Positions 38,689 to 40,681 of a DNA stretch of 40,681 nt are shown here, piece by piece. Position 1 is the first letter of the stretch. Each line of letters starts with the position of its first letter. Under the pieces are notes generated by a model. It had not been told where the DNA came from. It ran no database searches and worked only from the letters and a program-made list of their open reading frames with translations. Made by a program: the position numbers and the translations under genes. Source of the DNA: Bacilli bacterium (lineage in GTDB: Bacteria; Bacillota_I; Bacilli_A; RFN20; CAG-826); contig JAQVAY010000003.1 in NCBI GenBank assembly GCA_028690575.1, positions 1 through 40,681 on the forward strand. Direction: 5' to 3'.

Positions 38689-40680
38689 ATGTATTCTGAA
38701 TACAAAAAAGTCGATGAATTTATCAAGTCAGCGTCTCTAGTCATGGACAAAAATAAGACTATGCAAGATATATTCACTCTCATTTGTCAAAGAAATGCAA
38801 GCAAGATTGCCGTTGAATATTACGATTTAAAAGGAAAATTAAAGCACTATAAATATAAAAAAATGAAGGTTAATGTATTTTCATTTGCCTCCACAATAAA
38901 CAATATTTTAAAAGCCGATGGTCTCCACTATCCAGTTGGACTAAAAGTTGCCAACAATCAACACTGGGGTGAACTATTTTGGGCTATATTAATGGCTGGA
39001 TATAAACCACTTTTAATTGATGCTAGACTTCCTAGGGAAGCAACCAGCAACATAATAGCTCAGAGCCACGCCATTGCAATCGTGACTGATGACGTCTACT
39101 CTTATGATGTCACAAAAATATCTGTTGATGATTTTATTAACATTAGAACTACTAAGGAAGTATCTCCAGTTTGGGAAAATGAAGTGATCTTCTGTTCCAG
39201 TGGAACGACTGGAGATGTAAAATTGATGATTTATAACGGCGAAGCGATTTGCCATCAATTATGTTGCTCCTTGGACTTACCTAAAGAAACCAAAGATATC
39301 ATGTATCCAGAAAAATATGGCAAACTCAAGATTTTAGCGATGATTCCTTTTCATCATATCTTTGGATTTGTCGCGGTATTTTTATGGTATACCTTCTATG
39401 GAAAAACAATGGTTTTCCCCAGCGCAATTACTCCAAGTGAAATTCAAAAGGTTTGTCAAAAAGCTGGCGTTACTCATGTATACAGCGTCCCGTTATTCTG
39501 GGATAGTCTAGCTTTAAACACCAAAAGAAAAGTCGATTTATTAGAGCCGGAAAGAAAAGAATTATTCCATAAATTTATGCAATATAATCTTGGTAAAATA
39601 TCTGAAAAAGAAGCTGGAAAAGCTGGATGGAATATCACTCGTTCAGTTATTCAAAAAATGCTGCTTGGACCCAAACTAAGATTTTGCATTTCTGGCGGTG
39701 GCTTCCTCTCCAATGAAACTGTTACCACCATTAACGCCCTCGGTTACCCTCTATCCAATGGCTATGGGATGACAGAAATTGGTGTCACTTCTGTTGAATT
39801 ATCAAGTGATGTTAACGAAAGGTTAAAATGTAGCATTGGAAAACCTTTCCACGGCGTTGAATATAAGATTGATAATAATCATGAATTATTAGTCAAATCA
39901 CCAACCTTACATGTTCGAGAGATTATTGGCGGCAAAGAACAGAAAACGATCTTAGACAAAGACGGATTTTTCCATACGGGAGACATCGCAGAATCTGACC
40001 ACGATGGGCGCTACTATTTGAAAGGTAGAATCAAGGACATCATTATAAATGCTGATGGAGAAAATATTTTTCCTGATGAACTTGAAGAATCGTTCAAATC
40101 AATTTCTTTTGTCAGTCATCTCGTCGTCCTTGGCGTCAAAGTCGCCAACTCTCACGAAGAAAAAATCACTCTTGTCCTTGAACTTGACAACGGAGTTAGT
40201 GATGAGCAATTAGAAATGGTGAAAAAACAAGTTAAAGAAAGAGCTCAACACTTGCCTCATAATGCCAAAATATCTGATGTTTTCTTGGCCAAGAATAAGT
40301 TGCCTTTGGCCAACGGAATAAAAGTTAAGAGATTCTTAGTGAAAAATAGTCTTGAGAGCGGTTCAAAAGACTATATTTCGATCAACTCAAAGAAGGAAGC
40401 CAAAAAGTTTGATGGATTTGACGAAAAAACAATCAATTCTATTTTGGTTCCAATAAGAGAAGCGTTTTCCAAAGTTCTTGTCCTATCGGCTTTTAAAATT
40501 GAAGATGATGCCAACTGGATTGATGATTTAGGTGGTGACTCAATGAATTATGTCGAATTGATTAAGGAAGTCCAAGAAAGATTTGATATCACTTTCCCAG
40601 AAGAAAAACTCGGGGTTATGGCTACGGTAAACGATTTTGTTTACGAAGTGGCAGTCCTTATAAAGGAAAATGCAAAATAA
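38689..40680 (+). CDS. AMP-forming acyl ligase (adenylation domain) with C-terminal acyl-carrier domain
   Basis: IFCSSGTTGDVKLMI, YGMTEIGVTSVE, HTGDIAE, GRIKDIIINADGENIFPDELEE, NGIKVKRF; C-terminus DDLGGDSMNYVELI carries the phosphopantetheine Ser. Confidence 0.87.
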   Translation: MYSEYKKVDEFIKSASLVMDKNKTMQDIFTLICQRNASKIAVEYYDLKGKLKHYKYKKMKVNVFSFASTINNILKADGLHYPVGLKVANNQHWGELFWAILMAGYKPLLIDARLPREATSNIIAQSHAIAIVTDDVYSYDVTKISVDDFINIRTTKEVSPVWENEVIFCSSGTTGDVKLMIYNGEAICHQLCCSLDLPKETKDIMYPEKYGKLKILAMIPFHHIFGFVAVFLWYTFYGKTMVFPSAITPSEIQKVCQKAGVTHVYSVPLFWDSLALNTKRKVDLLEPERKELFHKFMQYNLGKISEKEAGKAGWNITRSVIQKMLLGPKLRFCISGGGFLSNETVTTINALGYPLSNGYGMTEIGVTSVELSSDVNERLKCSIGKPFHGVEYKIDNNHELLVKSPTLHVREIIGGKEQKTILDKDGFFHTGDIAESDHDGRYYLKGRIKDIIINADGENIFPDELEESFKSISFVSHLVVLGVKVANSHEEKITLVLELDNGVSDEQLEMVKKQVKERAQHLPHNAKISDVFLAKNKLPLANGIKVKRFLVKNSLESGSKDYISINSKKEAKKFDGFDEKTINSILVPIREAFSKVLVLSAFKIEDDANWIDDLGGDSMNYVELIKEVQERFDITFPEEKLGVMATVNDFVYEVAVLIKENAK

Positions 40681-40681
40681 C

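Noticed and set aside
1-40681. UGA-as-Trp recoding (Mollicutes-like genome)
   Set aside because: Trp codons read as TGG throughout the CDSs checked by hand, and TGA acts as a plausible stop for the second sigma gene (15564-15566) and the phosphodiesterase (38644-38646).
1-40681. CRISPR arrays, tRNA/rRNA genes, IS elements or prophage
   Set aside because: None seen by eye: no regularly spaced repeat-spacer pattern, no transposase/integrase ORFs, and gene order is housekeeping throughout.

Overview
The window is a dense, low-GC, Firmicutes/Mollicutes-like chromosomal segment, nearly all housekeeping genes. In order it carries: a yqeG-yqeH-yhbY-nadD/yqeK operon (nadD/yqeK runs off the left edge as a fusion), parE-parC, plsY, yneF, efp, an MBL hydrolase, rpmG, ispG, nfo, ispH, a dnaG-rpoD-second sigma-trmK-nif3 operon, glyS, an era-recO/cdd/ybeY cluster, hrcA-grpE-dnaK-dnaJ with CIRCE, hemW, lepA, a DinG-like nuclease-helicase, fmt, a phosphodiesterase and an acyl-ligase-ACP fusion. 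I saw no rRNA, tRNA, CRISPR array or transposon. The signals most worth a second look are: (1) a small family of 11-nt-period TTAGTA iterons, always in transcript-sense orientation just after a stop codon (parC, plsY, lepA; two copies match at 21/22 nt); (2) an EF-P with Met at the position aligned to the modified Lys32 of B. subtilis EF-P; (3) a C39 peptidase-exporter-like protein with no ATPase domain, whose Shine-Dalgarno is sequestered in a perfect 7-bp hairpin; (4) a Fic-like protein with a destroyed HPFxxGNGR motif and a C-terminal winged-helix-like region; (5) tandem RpoD-type sigma factors, both with AT-hook-like N-termini and sharing 35- and 29-bp exact repeats; (6) a beta-clamp-like motif at the ParC C-terminus; (7) putative leaderless promoters at ispG, fmt and a phosphodiesterase gene. 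All calls come from reading the sequence; no database search was run.
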